Shown: positions 1 through 6,447 of the stretch, in pieces
Position numbering within the stretch: position 1 is the stretch's first letter
Layout of the letters: the number at the start of each line of letters is the position of its first letter
Source of the DNA: Flavobacteriales bacterium
GTDB taxonomy: Bacteria; Bacteroidota; Bacteroidia; Flavobacteriales; Flavobacteriaceae
NCBI GenBank assembly: GCA_027008965.1
Contig: JALVDN010000257.1
Span: forward strand, 1 to 9,381
Reading direction: 5' to 3'
Length of the DNA: 9,381 nt
Notes under the pieces: model-generated
Told to the model about the DNA's origin: nothing
The model's input: the letters and a program-made list of their open reading frames with translations, nothing else
Database searches by the model: none
Program-made: the position numbers and the translations under genes

Positions 1-81
1 ACGCCTTACACCCCGTTTTCAAATGTTAAAACTGCATGGTGGCATCTAAATCCGCAAAAAAACCAAAAAAAATTTGCATGA
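1..81 (+). CDS. Possible 3' end of an unidentified gene
   Basis: The first frame is open from the window edge to a TGA at 79-81 (26 codons, containing the stretch KTAWWHLNP). The second frame is also open from the edge and ends at a TAA at 50-52. Either could be the tail of a gene that continues to the left, perhaps a cas gene since a CRISPR leader follows, but neither peptide is recognised. The first frame would run into the -33 element of the predicted leader promoter, which slightly favours the second frame or no gene at all. Such short open stretches occur by chance. Confidence 0.2.
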   Translation, partial: TPYTPFSNVKTAWWHLNPQKNQKKFA

Positions 82-104
82 AAAAAATTTTTGTCCTATA
101 TTTG
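73..104 (+). promoter_or_regulatory. Predicted Bacteroidota-type promoter of the CRISPR leader
   Basis: TTTG at 73-76 and TATATTTG at 97-104 are separated by 20 bp. This matches the established Bacteroidota primary-sigma pattern (TTTG at -33, TAnnTTTG at -7, spacing 19-21). Transcription would start a few bases after 104 and run rightward through the leader into the array, which agrees with the array polarity deduced from its degenerate right end. The prediction rests on sequence only. Confidence 0.6.
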
Positions 105-266
105 TTTAAGAAAACCGCAATAGATCATTGACATACCGTCTCAGTCGTAGTGTTAAAAAATTGAAAACTTTTCAATTTTAACATTTCTTTAAGATTTTTA
201 ACACCGACTTATTTTGAAGTCCATCCGTGTAACGTATTGGCTTTCAAAAACTTACAAAAAACTGCC
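105..266 (+). promoter_or_regulatory. CRISPR leader, A+T-rich
   Basis: This gene-free, A+T-rich stretch lies directly before the first intact CRISPR repeat and after a good promoter match. It is called the leader because the repeat next to it is perfect while the repeat at the other end of the array is degenerate, the usual leader/trailer asymmetry. It contains the nested inverted repeats at 143-209. The last 50 bases before the first repeat show no recognisable protein-binding site. Confidence 0.65.
143..209. repeat. Nested inverted repeats in the CRISPR leader
   Basis: Two overlapping inverted repeats are visible. The inner one pairs 151-167 with 169-183: TTGAAAA and TTTTCAA flank one C, and the pairing extends outward to TGTTAA/TTAACA with two extra A's bulged on the left. 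The outer one pairs 143-159 (AGTCGTAGTGTTAAAAA) with 195-209 (TTTTTAACACCGACT), differing by a 2-nt TA insertion. The arms share bases, so the two structures would compete. The outer left arm contains GTCGTAGT (144-151), the exact complement of the last eight bases of the CRISPR repeat. Confidence 0.6.
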
Positions 267-1322
267 CTTTTAAACCACTCTCCACTACAACAAGGACTAC
301 GACTTAGCTGCTTTTATTTCGTCGCCGTGCACGTATAACGCTTTTAAACCACTCTCCACTACAACAAGGACTACGACTAAACATAGGCTTCGATGAAGAA
401 AGCCTATTGTGTCTTTTAAACCACTCTCCACTACAACAAGGACTACGACTCTAAGCCTGATACAATTTTTACTGCATCAATTTCATCTTTTAAACCACTC
501 TCCACTACAACAAGGACTACGACAATACCCACTTGTGGCTTACAAAAAAGAGAACGGCTTTTAAACCACTCTCCACTACAACAAGGACTACGACTTGTCA
601 AAGTTATCTATTTCATTTCCGGCAAGCGCTTCTTTTAAACCACTCTCCACTACAACAAGGACTACGACAAGATGTACGAAGTGAAAAACGAGAACCCCGA
701 TGCCTTTTAAACCACTCTCCACTACAACAAGGACTACGACTGCCCAACATTTTTTTTTACAACAGCGTTGCCTGACCTTTTAAACCACTCTCCACTACAA
801 CAAGGACTACGACTCATTGACAAACTCTTGAAATTTTCCGGCTTTTTCTTCTTTTAAACCACTCTCCACTACAACAAGGACTACGACTCACCTTTTCTGA
901 TCTCTTCATGAAATTTTGCCATTCTTTTAAACCACTCTCCACTACAACAAGGACTACGACAATATCTTCGGTGCTTTGACCCAGAAATTTTTCACTTTTA
1001 AACCACTCTCCACTACAACAAGGACTACGACCCGGAAAAGGCGTCTGGCATTTTGAGTTTGATTTCAACTTTTAAACCACTCTCCACTACAACAAGGACT
1101 ACGACTGTTTCGTAAACCTTCTCTCCTGTCAGTGTTCTTAACTTTTAAACCACTCTCCACTACAACAAGGACTACGACACAGACCTGTTCTAGGGTTCTT
1201 GACAATTTGTGACTTTTAAACCACTCTCCACTACAACAAGGACTACGACTTCTCCGTCTATTTCTAGTACATCCTCGCCATTGTACTTTTAAACCACTCT
1301 CCACTACAACAAGGACTACTGC
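267..1322 (+). CRISPR. CRISPR array: 15 repeats of 37 bp, 14 spacers
   Basis: A 37-bp unit beginning CTTTTAAACC and ending GGACTACGAC starts at 267, 341, 413, 487, 558, 632, 704, 777, 851, 924, 995, 1069, 1142, 1213 and 1286. By eye the first fourteen copies are identical; the last ends CTACTGC instead of CTACGAC. Spacers are 37, 35, 37, 34, 37, 35, 36, 37, 36, 34, 37, 36, 34 and 36 bp and all differ. Leader and promoter lie left and the worn repeat lies right, so the crRNA precursor should be the + strand, giving an 8-nt handle ACUACGAC. Repeats and spacers of this length, with a 3' end reminiscent of the ATTGAAAC family, fit type I-B or III better than type II; this is inference. No cas gene is present in the window, so effectors must lie elsewhere. 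Confidence 0.98.
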
Positions 1323-1357
1323 GGGATTTTTTACTCTTTAGCATTTACGCTGTTTTT

Positions 1358-1394
1358 CTTTAAGAACACTCTGCTAGGGTTACAGGCCAAACCT
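1358..1394 (+). repeat. Probable decayed sixteenth CRISPR repeat
   Basis: This stretch starts 35 bases after the last clear repeat, exactly one spacer length. Aligned without gaps to the 37-bp repeat it matches at 18 positions, 13 of them in the first 17 (CTTT at the start, CACTCT in the middle), and an in-phase AGG follows. It fits a trailer-end unit that has decayed. Bases 1395-1478 beyond it show no further repeat and no credible gene. Confidence 0.45.
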
Positions 1395-1478
1395 TTATCT
1401 AAAAAAATTACGTTATCGTTCTATCCCGGCGAGTATTCAGGAGGATTGGTAACCGGAAAGATTGTTTTTTATTGCGGT

Positions 1479-1743
1479 TTTTATTTCATCTTTGTATCAT
1501 TTCCCGAGGCGACCGGAGGGCGCCGAGGGAGCGGAGTGAAACGCCCGCAGGGCGGTTCACGGAGCCTGAAGCCCAAACAAGCGATAGCGCAGGTTGGGCG
1601 AAATACGGAGCAAGACTTTTATTCATAAAAGGCTTGCGGAGTGCGGAGGAAAACAAGCGTGGCCTTGCGCCCGTGAAAAAGGAAGCGCAGGTTTCCGGAG
1701 CCGCCGGAAAGCCCGCAGGGCTTGGAGGCGCCATGAAATAAAA
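1479..1743. repeat. Hairpin-rich block with G+C-rich core and terminal inverted repeats
   Basis: The block is bounded by an 11-bp perfect inverted repeat, TTTTATTTCAT at 1479-1489 and ATGAAATAAAA at 1733-1743. Its core (about 1503-1732) is far richer in G+C than its surroundings and carries CGGAG seven times (1514, 1532, 1560, 1606, 1637, 1644, 1696), plus GGCGCC near both ends. At least six stem-loops follow one another: 1536-1560, 1571-1599, 1610-1637, 1663-1691, 1692-1710 and 1709-1723. This architecture suggests an intergenic repeat or MITE-like element, or a structured RNA, rather than coding DNA. It has no transposase. Whether it is multicopy in the genome cannot be seen here. Confidence 0.5.
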
Positions 1744-1767
1744 CTTCGCCCCGGTGTGCAGTTTTAT
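1738..1767 (-). terminator. Possible terminator of the pur operon
   Basis: Twenty nucleotides after the purB stop, ATAAAACT and AGTTTTAT form a perfect 8-bp stem around a 14-nt loop. In the leftward transcript the stem is followed by a short U-rich stretch (TTTTATTTC). The stem is A+T-rich and weak, and its left arm overlaps the right terminal repeat of the G+C-rich block, so it may be a by-product of that element. The position right after the last gene of the operon is what supports a terminator role. Confidence 0.35.
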
Positions 1768-1786
1768 AGCCTAATGTCCCGGGATT

Positions 1787-3142
1787 TCATTGCGATTTCC
1801 GGCTTATGCCGGTGTAGTTGAAAGGGGTGATTTTTTTCAGTTCGTCTTTGAGGCGGAGCGAAATGTCCAAACTGTCAATAAAGTTATGGATGATTTCCCG
1901 GGTGATTTTTTCTCCCGAACGGGCGAACTCCTTGAGTTTTTCATAGGGTTCCGGGAAGTTTTCACGTCTTAGAACGGTTTGAATGGCTTCGGCCACCACT
2001 TCCCAATGTGCTTCCAGGTCGTCGTGGATTTTTTGTTGATTGACCATGAGCTTGTCCAAGCCTTTTTGCAGCGATAACATGGCAATTCGTGTGTGGGCCA
2101 GCGGAACACCGATGTTTCTCAACACGGTGGAATCGGTCAAATCACGTTGCAGGCGAGAAACGGGAAGTTTGGACGAAAGATGCTCAAAAAGAGCATTGGC
2201 AAGTCCCAGATTTCCTTCGGCATTTTCAAAATCTATGGGATTGACTTTGTGGGGCATGGCGGAGGAGCCTACTTCACGGGAATTGATTTTTTGGTTGAAA
2301 TAGTCCATGGAAATATAGGTCCACATGTCGCGGCACAGGTCCAAAAGAATGGTGTTGATTCGTTTGAAGGCATCGAAGAGGCCGGCCAAATGGTCGTAAT
2401 GTTCTATTTGCGTAGTGGGAAAAGAATAATGCAGTCCCAGTTTTTTTTCAACGAATTGACGGGCAAAGGCCAACCAATCCATCTGCGGGAATGCCACTTG
2501 GTGGGCATTGAAATTTCCGGTTGCACCGCCGAATTTGGCCGGAACGGGTATTTGTTTTAATAGTTTCAGTTGTTGCCGGATGCGTTCGGCAAAAACTTGT
2601 ATTTCTTTACCCAAACTTGTGGGTGATGCGGGTTGTCCGTGTGTGCGTGCAAGCATGGGAATGTCTTGCCACTGTGTGGCGTATGCATCCAGTTTATTCA
2701 ATATCCCGTTTAAATCTTCCAAATAAACGGGCAAGTATTCTTTTAAGGACAAAGGAACGGCCGTGTTGTTGATATCTTGCGAGGTCAACGCGAAGTGAAT
2801 CCATTCTTTATATTCTCCCAAGCCGTATTGCTCCCATTTTTGCTTGACAAAATATTCAACGGCCTTGACATCATGGTTGGTGGTTTTTTCTATTTCTTTC
2901 ACCTGCACGGCGTCTTCCAAAGAAAAATCCCGGTATATCCGGCGAAGTTCATCAAAACGGTTTTTGTCCACCTTTTTAAGCGGGCCTATTCCTTCTTCGG
3001 CCAAAGCAATAAAATATTCAATTTCCACCCGGACACGGTATTTTATCAAGGCATATTCAGAGAAATACCCGGCTAATATTTCGGTTTTGGTGCGATAGCG
3101 TCCGTCTATGGGCGATATGGCTGTGAGCGGATGATATTTCAT
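1787..3142 (-). CDS. purB: Adenylosuccinate lyase
   Basis: PurB removes fumarate from SAICAR to give AICAR, and from adenylosuccinate to give AMP, so it acts in both IMP synthesis and the AMP branch; it is a cytosolic homotetramer of the fumarase/aspartase superfamily. The 451 residues match the E. coli-type PurB length (about 456). The N-terminus has ISPIDGRY (9-16), followed by HFALTSQDINNT (116-127), ARTHGQPASPTSLGKE (165-180) with the general-acid His168, and the signature GSSAMPHKVNPIDFEN (292-307) with the catalytic serine. The C-terminal EVVAEAIQTVLRR and TPFNYTGI also match E. coli-type PurB. The ATG overlaps the purF stop as ATGA, which fixes the start and suggests coupled translation. 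It is the last gene of the operon. Nothing appears truncated. Confidence 0.97.
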   Translation of the reverse strand: MKYHPLTAISPIDGRYRTKTEILAGYFSEYALIKYRVRVEIEYFIALAEEGIGPLKKVDKNRFDELRRIYRDFSLEDAVQVKEIEKTTNHDVKAVEYFVKQKWEQYGLGEYKEWIHFALTSQDINNTAVPLSLKEYLPVYLEDLNGILNKLDAYATQWQDIPMLARTHGQPASPTSLGKEIQVFAERIRQQLKLLKQIPVPAKFGGATGNFNAHQVAFPQMDWLAFARQFVEKKLGLHYSFPTTQIEHYDHLAGLFDAFKRINTILLDLCRDMWTYISMDYFNQKINSREVGSSAMPHKVNPIDFENAEGNLGLANALFEHLSSKLPVSRLQRDLTDSTVLRNIGVPLAHTRIAMLSLQKGLDKLMVNQQKIHDDLEAHWEVVAEAIQTVLRRENFPEPYEKLKEFARSGEKITREIIHNFIDSLDISLRLKDELKKITPFNYTGISRKSQ

Positions 3143-4584
3143 GAACCGGAATTTTTGGATTGTAAACGTTCTGAGGCGATATCCCGGAGTACTTTTTCAA
3201 CGCCGGGTGTAGGATAATTTCCCGTGAAGCAAGCATCACAAAAGGATACTTTGGAGAAAATTTCTTTTAAGTCACCGGGGTCCAGATAGAATAATGCATC
3301 GGCACCGATGTATTCGCGGATTTGTTCAATATTTTTTTGATGCGCAATCAGTTCGGTTTCAATGCTCATATCAATGCCGTAAACACAAGGATATTTCACG
3401 GGCGGAGCGGCGGACACAAAGTAAATTTCACGTGCGCCCGCTTCACGTAAAAGTTTCACCAATCGCTTGGAAGTTGTCCCCCTGACGATGGAATCATCCA
3501 CCACCACTATTTTTTTGCCTTCAATGGTTTTTTTGATGGGGTTGAGTTTTCGCTTGACTATTTCTTCGCGCTCATCTTGCGTGGGGGCAATGAAACTTCG
3601 TCCCAAATAATTACTTTTAACCAACCCGCGATAGTGTGGAATGCCTAATGCTTCCGCCAATCCCGATGCGGCAAAATAGCCGGAACTGGGCACATCAATG
3701 ACAATATCGGGTTTTAAACCGCTTGTTTTGATTTTCCGGGCAATGATTTGTCCCATTCTGACGCGTTTTCCGGCCACAAGTTCGCCGTAGAATTGCGAAT
3801 CTTCACGTGCAAAATAAATATACTCAAATACACAAAAATGTTGTTTTTTCTTATATCCTGTGGTAGTATGAACTTTTCCCGAATGGTCTATAAAAATGAT
3901 TTCACCGGGTTCCAAATCTTTAATCACTTTATATCCCAGATGGTCAAAAGCCACATTTTCGGACGCAAAACCATAAACGGTTCCTTCATCCGTTTCCCTT
4001 TTTCCAAAAACCAACGGACGAATGCCGTGCGGGTCCATAAATGCCAAAAGTCCGTGGTTGGCGATGACAGCTATGACGGCATAAGCACCTTCCACTTTTT
4101 GTTGAGTAATCCGTACGGCATCAAAAATATCTTTTACATCTATGTTTTTTAGAGCTTTTTTTCGCAACTCGGCGGCAAAAGTATAGAGAATGACTTCCAA
4201 ATCATTGGTGGAAGTGGGCATCACATGATATTCTTCATGCATGATTCGTGACATTTCCTTGAAATTGGTCACATTGCCGTTGTGAACCATGGCTATCCCG
4301 AAGGGATAGTTGGTGATGATGGGTTGAGCATTGGATAAATCATCCGTACCATGAGTAGTATAGCGCACATGGCCCACGCCCGTATTTCCTTTTAATCTTT
4401 TAAAATGTTTTTCAGAAAAAACTTCGCTTACCAAGCCTTTTCCTTTTTTGGTATGAAACATACCGTCAAAAGTGACCACACCGGCCGAGTCTTGTCCGCG
4501 ATGCTGAAGGCTCAACAATCCGTATATCAGATCATGAACAACTTTTTTTCCCGGTGGACTCGTAAAACCAACTATACCACACAT
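3139..4584 (-). CDS. purF: Amidophosphoribosyltransferase (glutamine PRPP amidotransferase)
   Basis: PurF catalyses the first committed step of purine synthesis, making phosphoribosylamine from PRPP with ammonia from glutamine. The class II glutaminase domain begins at Met1-Cys2 (MCGIVGF), so removal of Met exposes the nucleophile and no longer propeptide is needed. It continues with LQHRGQDSAG (26-35) and GHVRYTTHG (71-79). The phosphoribosyltransferase domain has the PRPP loop VVVDDSIVRGTTSKR (360-374). Four cysteines, Cys251 (HFCVFEYIYFAR), Cys400 (KYPCVYGID), Cys449 and Cys452 (FCDACFTGNYP), match the [4Fe-4S] ligands of the Bacillus subtilis-type enzyme, so this is the oxygen-sensitive Fe-S class. 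In that class AMP and GMP give feedback inhibition. Length, 481 residues, is usual. The gene starts 4 nt after the purN stop and overlaps purB by 4 nt. Confidence 0.97.
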   Translation of the reverse strand: MCGIVGFTSPPGKKVVHDLIYGLLSLQHRGQDSAGVVTFDGMFHTKKGKGLVSEVFSEKHFKRLKGNTGVGHVRYTTHGTDDLSNAQPIITNYPFGIAMVHNGNVTNFKEMSRIMHEEYHVMPTSTNDLEVILYTFAAELRKKALKNIDVKDIFDAVRITQQKVEGAYAVIAVIANHGLLAFMDPHGIRPLVFGKRETDEGTVYGFASENVAFDHLGYKVIKDLEPGEIIFIDHSGKVHTTTGYKKKQHFCVFEYIYFAREDSQFYGELVAGKRVRMGQIIARKIKTSGLKPDIVIDVPSSGYFAASGLAEALGIPHYRGLVKSNYLGRSFIAPTQDEREEIVKRKLNPIKKTIEGKKIVVVDDSIVRGTTSKRLVKLLREAGAREIYFVSAAPPVKYPCVYGIDMSIETELIAHQKNIEQIREYIGADALFYLDPGDLKEIFSKVSFCDACFTGNYPTPGVEKVLRDIASERLQSKNSGS

Positions 4585-4588
4585 TGGA

Positions 4589-5182
4589 TTATTTTATTTT
4601 GTTTTCTATCAATTTCAAAATTGTTTCAGGGTAAAGTTTGTGCTCCACCTGCAATCCCCGCTCTTCCACTTCTTTCAAAGAAGAAACACCCTGTAAATCT
4701 ACCGGGGCTTGCGCAATGATTTTTCCCGTATCCACACCTTCATCAACATAATGAACGGTAATATACGTTTTATCCAACTTATTTTCAAACGCCCACTTAT
4801 AAGCACCCAGTCCTTGATGTTTTCTTGTGTCGGCGGGATGAATATTGATGATTTTCCCTTGGTATTTCCTAACAAATGAAGGCGATAATATGCGCATAAA
4901 TCCCGCTAAAACAAGTAAGTCAAAATCCACCTTTTCCAAAATGTCAGAAACTTTTTCAAAAAATTCCTCACGGGTCATTCCTTCGGGCGATAGTGATGCT
5001 ACGGGGATATTATATTGCTTGGCTATTTCCAATCCGGGTGCACCGGCACGGTCGGAAAAAACCAGTACCACTTCGGCTTTGTCCTTCAAAATTCCTTGCC
5101 GGGTTTCTTCAATGATGCGTTGCATATTGGAGCCTCTTCCGGAGATGAAGATCACTATTTTTTTGAGTTTGTTCGTGTTCAT
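4589..5182 (-). CDS. purN: Phosphoribosylglycinamide formyltransferase (GAR transformylase)
   Basis: PurN transfers the formyl group of 10-formyltetrahydrofolate to GAR, the third step of IMP synthesis. At 197 residues it has the usual family length. The fold begins with IVIFISGRGSNMQ (9-21), followed by VFSDRAGAPGL (41-51) and the folate-site stretch LLVLAGFMRILSPSFV (89-104). The catalytic residues are in place: Asn113 and His115 in NIHP, and Asp151 in VDEGVDTG, corresponding to Asn106, His108 and Asp144 of E. coli PurN. After NIHP the sequence reads ADTRKHQGLGAYKWAF instead of the common SLLPKYPG segment, so this is a divergent subgroup. The ATG overlaps the purD stop by 4 nt. The formate-dependent alternative PurT is a different family and is excluded. 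Confidence 0.95.
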   Translation of the reverse strand: MNTNKLKKIVIFISGRGSNMQRIIEETRQGILKDKAEVVLVFSDRAGAPGLEIAKQYNIPVASLSPEGMTREEFFEKVSDILEKVDFDLLVLAGFMRILSPSFVRKYQGKIINIHPADTRKHQGLGAYKWAFENKLDKTYITVHYVDEGVDTGKIIAQAPVDLQGVSSLKEVEERGLQVEHKLYPETILKLIENKIK

Positions 5183-6447
5183 CCCGATAATTCTTTATTT
5201 TCCCGTAGGCCGATATCTTTTCTGAAATACATTCCGGGAAATGAAATTTTTTCAATAGCCGCGTAAACTTTTGTCCGGGCTTCTTCCAATGTTTTACCTC
5301 TTCCTACCACATTCAACACCCTTCCGCCGGACGTGAAATATTTATTTCCTTCCTTGCGGGTTCCGGCATGAAAAACCAAAACATCAGCTGGAATGTTTTC
5401 CAAACCTTTGATTTCAAATCCGGTTTCATATTTTCCGGGATAGCCTTCCGATGCCAAAACCACATCCACCAAATAATCGTTCTCAAATTCAAAATCCATT
5501 TCCTTTAAAGATTCATTCAATACAGCCTTGGAAATTTCCCACAGACTTGTTTTCAAAGCCGGTAGGAGTACTTGCGTTTCAGGGTCACCGAAGCGGACAT
5601 TATATTCCAACAAAAAGGGCTCACCGTCTGATATCATAATTCCGAAATACAGGACACCTTTATAATTCATTTTTTCAGTACGGATTCCTGCAAGTGTGGG
5701 TTCTACAATCTTTTTCTTGATTTTTTCATCCAGTTCCGGTTTGATTTTTACGGGCGTATAAGCACCCATTCCTCCCGTATTAGGTCCTTTGTCTCCTTCA
5801 TAGAGTTGTTTATGATCTTGCGAATAGGTCAATAGTTTCATGGCATTTCCGTCGGTGAAAGCAATGACCGAAAGTTCGTCTCCTTTCAGTTTTTCTTCTA
5901 TCAGAAAAAGGAATGTTTCACCGTATTTTTGTTGTAAACTTTCGAGTGCTTGATAGGCTTCTTCTTCGGAATCGCATACAAAAACGCCTTTCCCTCCGGC
6001 CAAACCGTCGTATTTTATTACAACTTTTCCTTTTTTTTCTTTGATCAGCTCAAAAGCTTCTTCCGGACGGTGAAATGCTTGAAAACCTGCCGTGGAAACT
6101 CCGTATTTTTTCATAAATTCCTTAGCCAATATTTTACTCGATTCCAATTTGGCACCCTCTTTTGAAGGTCCGATAATTTGAATGGAAGAACCTTTAAAGT
6201 AATCTACAATACCTGCGGACAAAGGTTGTTCAGGGCCAACAAAAATCAAGTTGATATGATGATTCAAGCAGAAATCTTTTATTTTCTCAAAATCCGATAC
6301 GTTGACGGGATGACTGTTGGGAATACCTCCGTTGCCCGGCAAACAATAAACGTTTTGTTCGCCCAATTCGCTTGCCCATTTCCACCATAGGGAGTGTTCT
6401 CTTCCTCCGCCGCCAATGATAGCTACTTTAGGGTTGATGTTTTTCAT
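5179..6447 (-). CDS. purD: Phosphoribosylamine-glycine ligase (GAR synthetase)
   Basis: PurD joins glycine to phosphoribosylamine with ATP, the second step of the pathway, using the labile product of PurF. It is an ATP-grasp enzyme. The N-terminal domain has VAIIGGGGREHSLWWK (8-23) and FVGPEQPLSAGI (69-80). The ATP-grasp core shows IKYDGLAGGKGVFV (144-157), EEKLKGDELSV (184-194), QDHKQLYEGDKGPNTGGMGA (210-229) and the metal-binding EYNVRFGDPETQV (281-293). The 422 residues match the monofunctional enzyme; there is no PurM or PurN fusion as in eukaryotes. The ATG overlaps the purC stop as ATGA, and the stop overlaps the purN start the same way, so the three genes are probably translationally coupled. 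No Shine-Dalgarno sequence is evident. Confidence 0.97.
   Translation of the reverse strand: MKNINPKVAIIGGGGREHSLWWKWASELGEQNVYCLPGNGGIPNSHPVNVSDFEKIKDFCLNHHINLIFVGPEQPLSAGIVDYFKGSSIQIIGPSKEGAKLESSKILAKEFMKKYGVSTAGFQAFHRPEEAFELIKEKKGKVVIKYDGLAGGKGVFVCDSEEEAYQALESLQQKYGETFLFLIEEKLKGDELSVIAFTDGNAMKLLTYSQDHKQLYEGDKGPNTGGMGAYTPVKIKPELDEKIKKKIVEPTLAGIRTEKMNYKGVLYFGIMISDGEPFLLEYNVRFGDPETQVLLPALKTSLWEISKAVLNESLKEMDFEFENDYLVDVVLASEGYPGKYETGFEIKGLENIPADVLVFHAGTRKEGNKYFTSGGRVLNVVGRGKTLEEARTKVYAAIEKISFPGMYFRKDIGLRENKELSG

Larger units (their letters stand above)
1323..1786. other. Gene-free interval between CRISPR array and purB
   Basis: No credible coding sequence lies here on either strand. From left to right it holds a spacer-sized stretch and a probable fossil repeat, an unremarkable A+T-rich segment (1395-1478), the G+C-rich hairpin block (1479-1743), and the possible operon terminator (1738-1767). 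The open frames here (up to 89 codons) are low-complexity readings of the G+C-rich block. I found no tRNA, rRNA or known riboswitch pattern. Confidence 0.7.

Noticed and set aside
143..160. Anti-repeat of a type II tracrRNA
   Set aside because: Only eight contiguous bases complement the repeat end, far less than a typical tracrRNA anti-repeat, and spacer lengths of 34-37 bp do not suit type II.
748..762. T-run in spacer 7 as a transcription terminator inside the array
   Set aside because: No stem precedes it; it is a property of the captured spacer.
533..1304. Open frames of 80-84 codons on both strands across the CRISPR array
   Set aside because: They consist of repeat translations (e.g. 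RSPCCSGEWFK recurring) joined by spacers; they are by-products of the array.
1439..1628. AGGAGG at 1439-1444 followed by a TTG-started 60-codon frame
   Set aside because: The spacing to TTG is about one base, too short for a ribosome-binding site; the phylum rarely uses such sites; and the product runs into the hairpin block.
1472..1741. 89-codon rightward and 82-codon leftward open frames in the G+C-rich block
   Set aside because: Both strands and several frames are open at once, the products are rich in G, A, R and P with no recognisable domain, and the DNA is a string of hairpins.
1774..1787. TCCCGGGA palindrome next to the purB stop as an operator or terminator
   Set aside because: It has no loop and no T-run, and an 8-bp palindrome is too short to support a call.
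2093..2560. 155-codon frame antisense to purB
   Set aside because: It is the shadow of a strongly conserved gene on the opposite strand, with no recognisable domain of its own.
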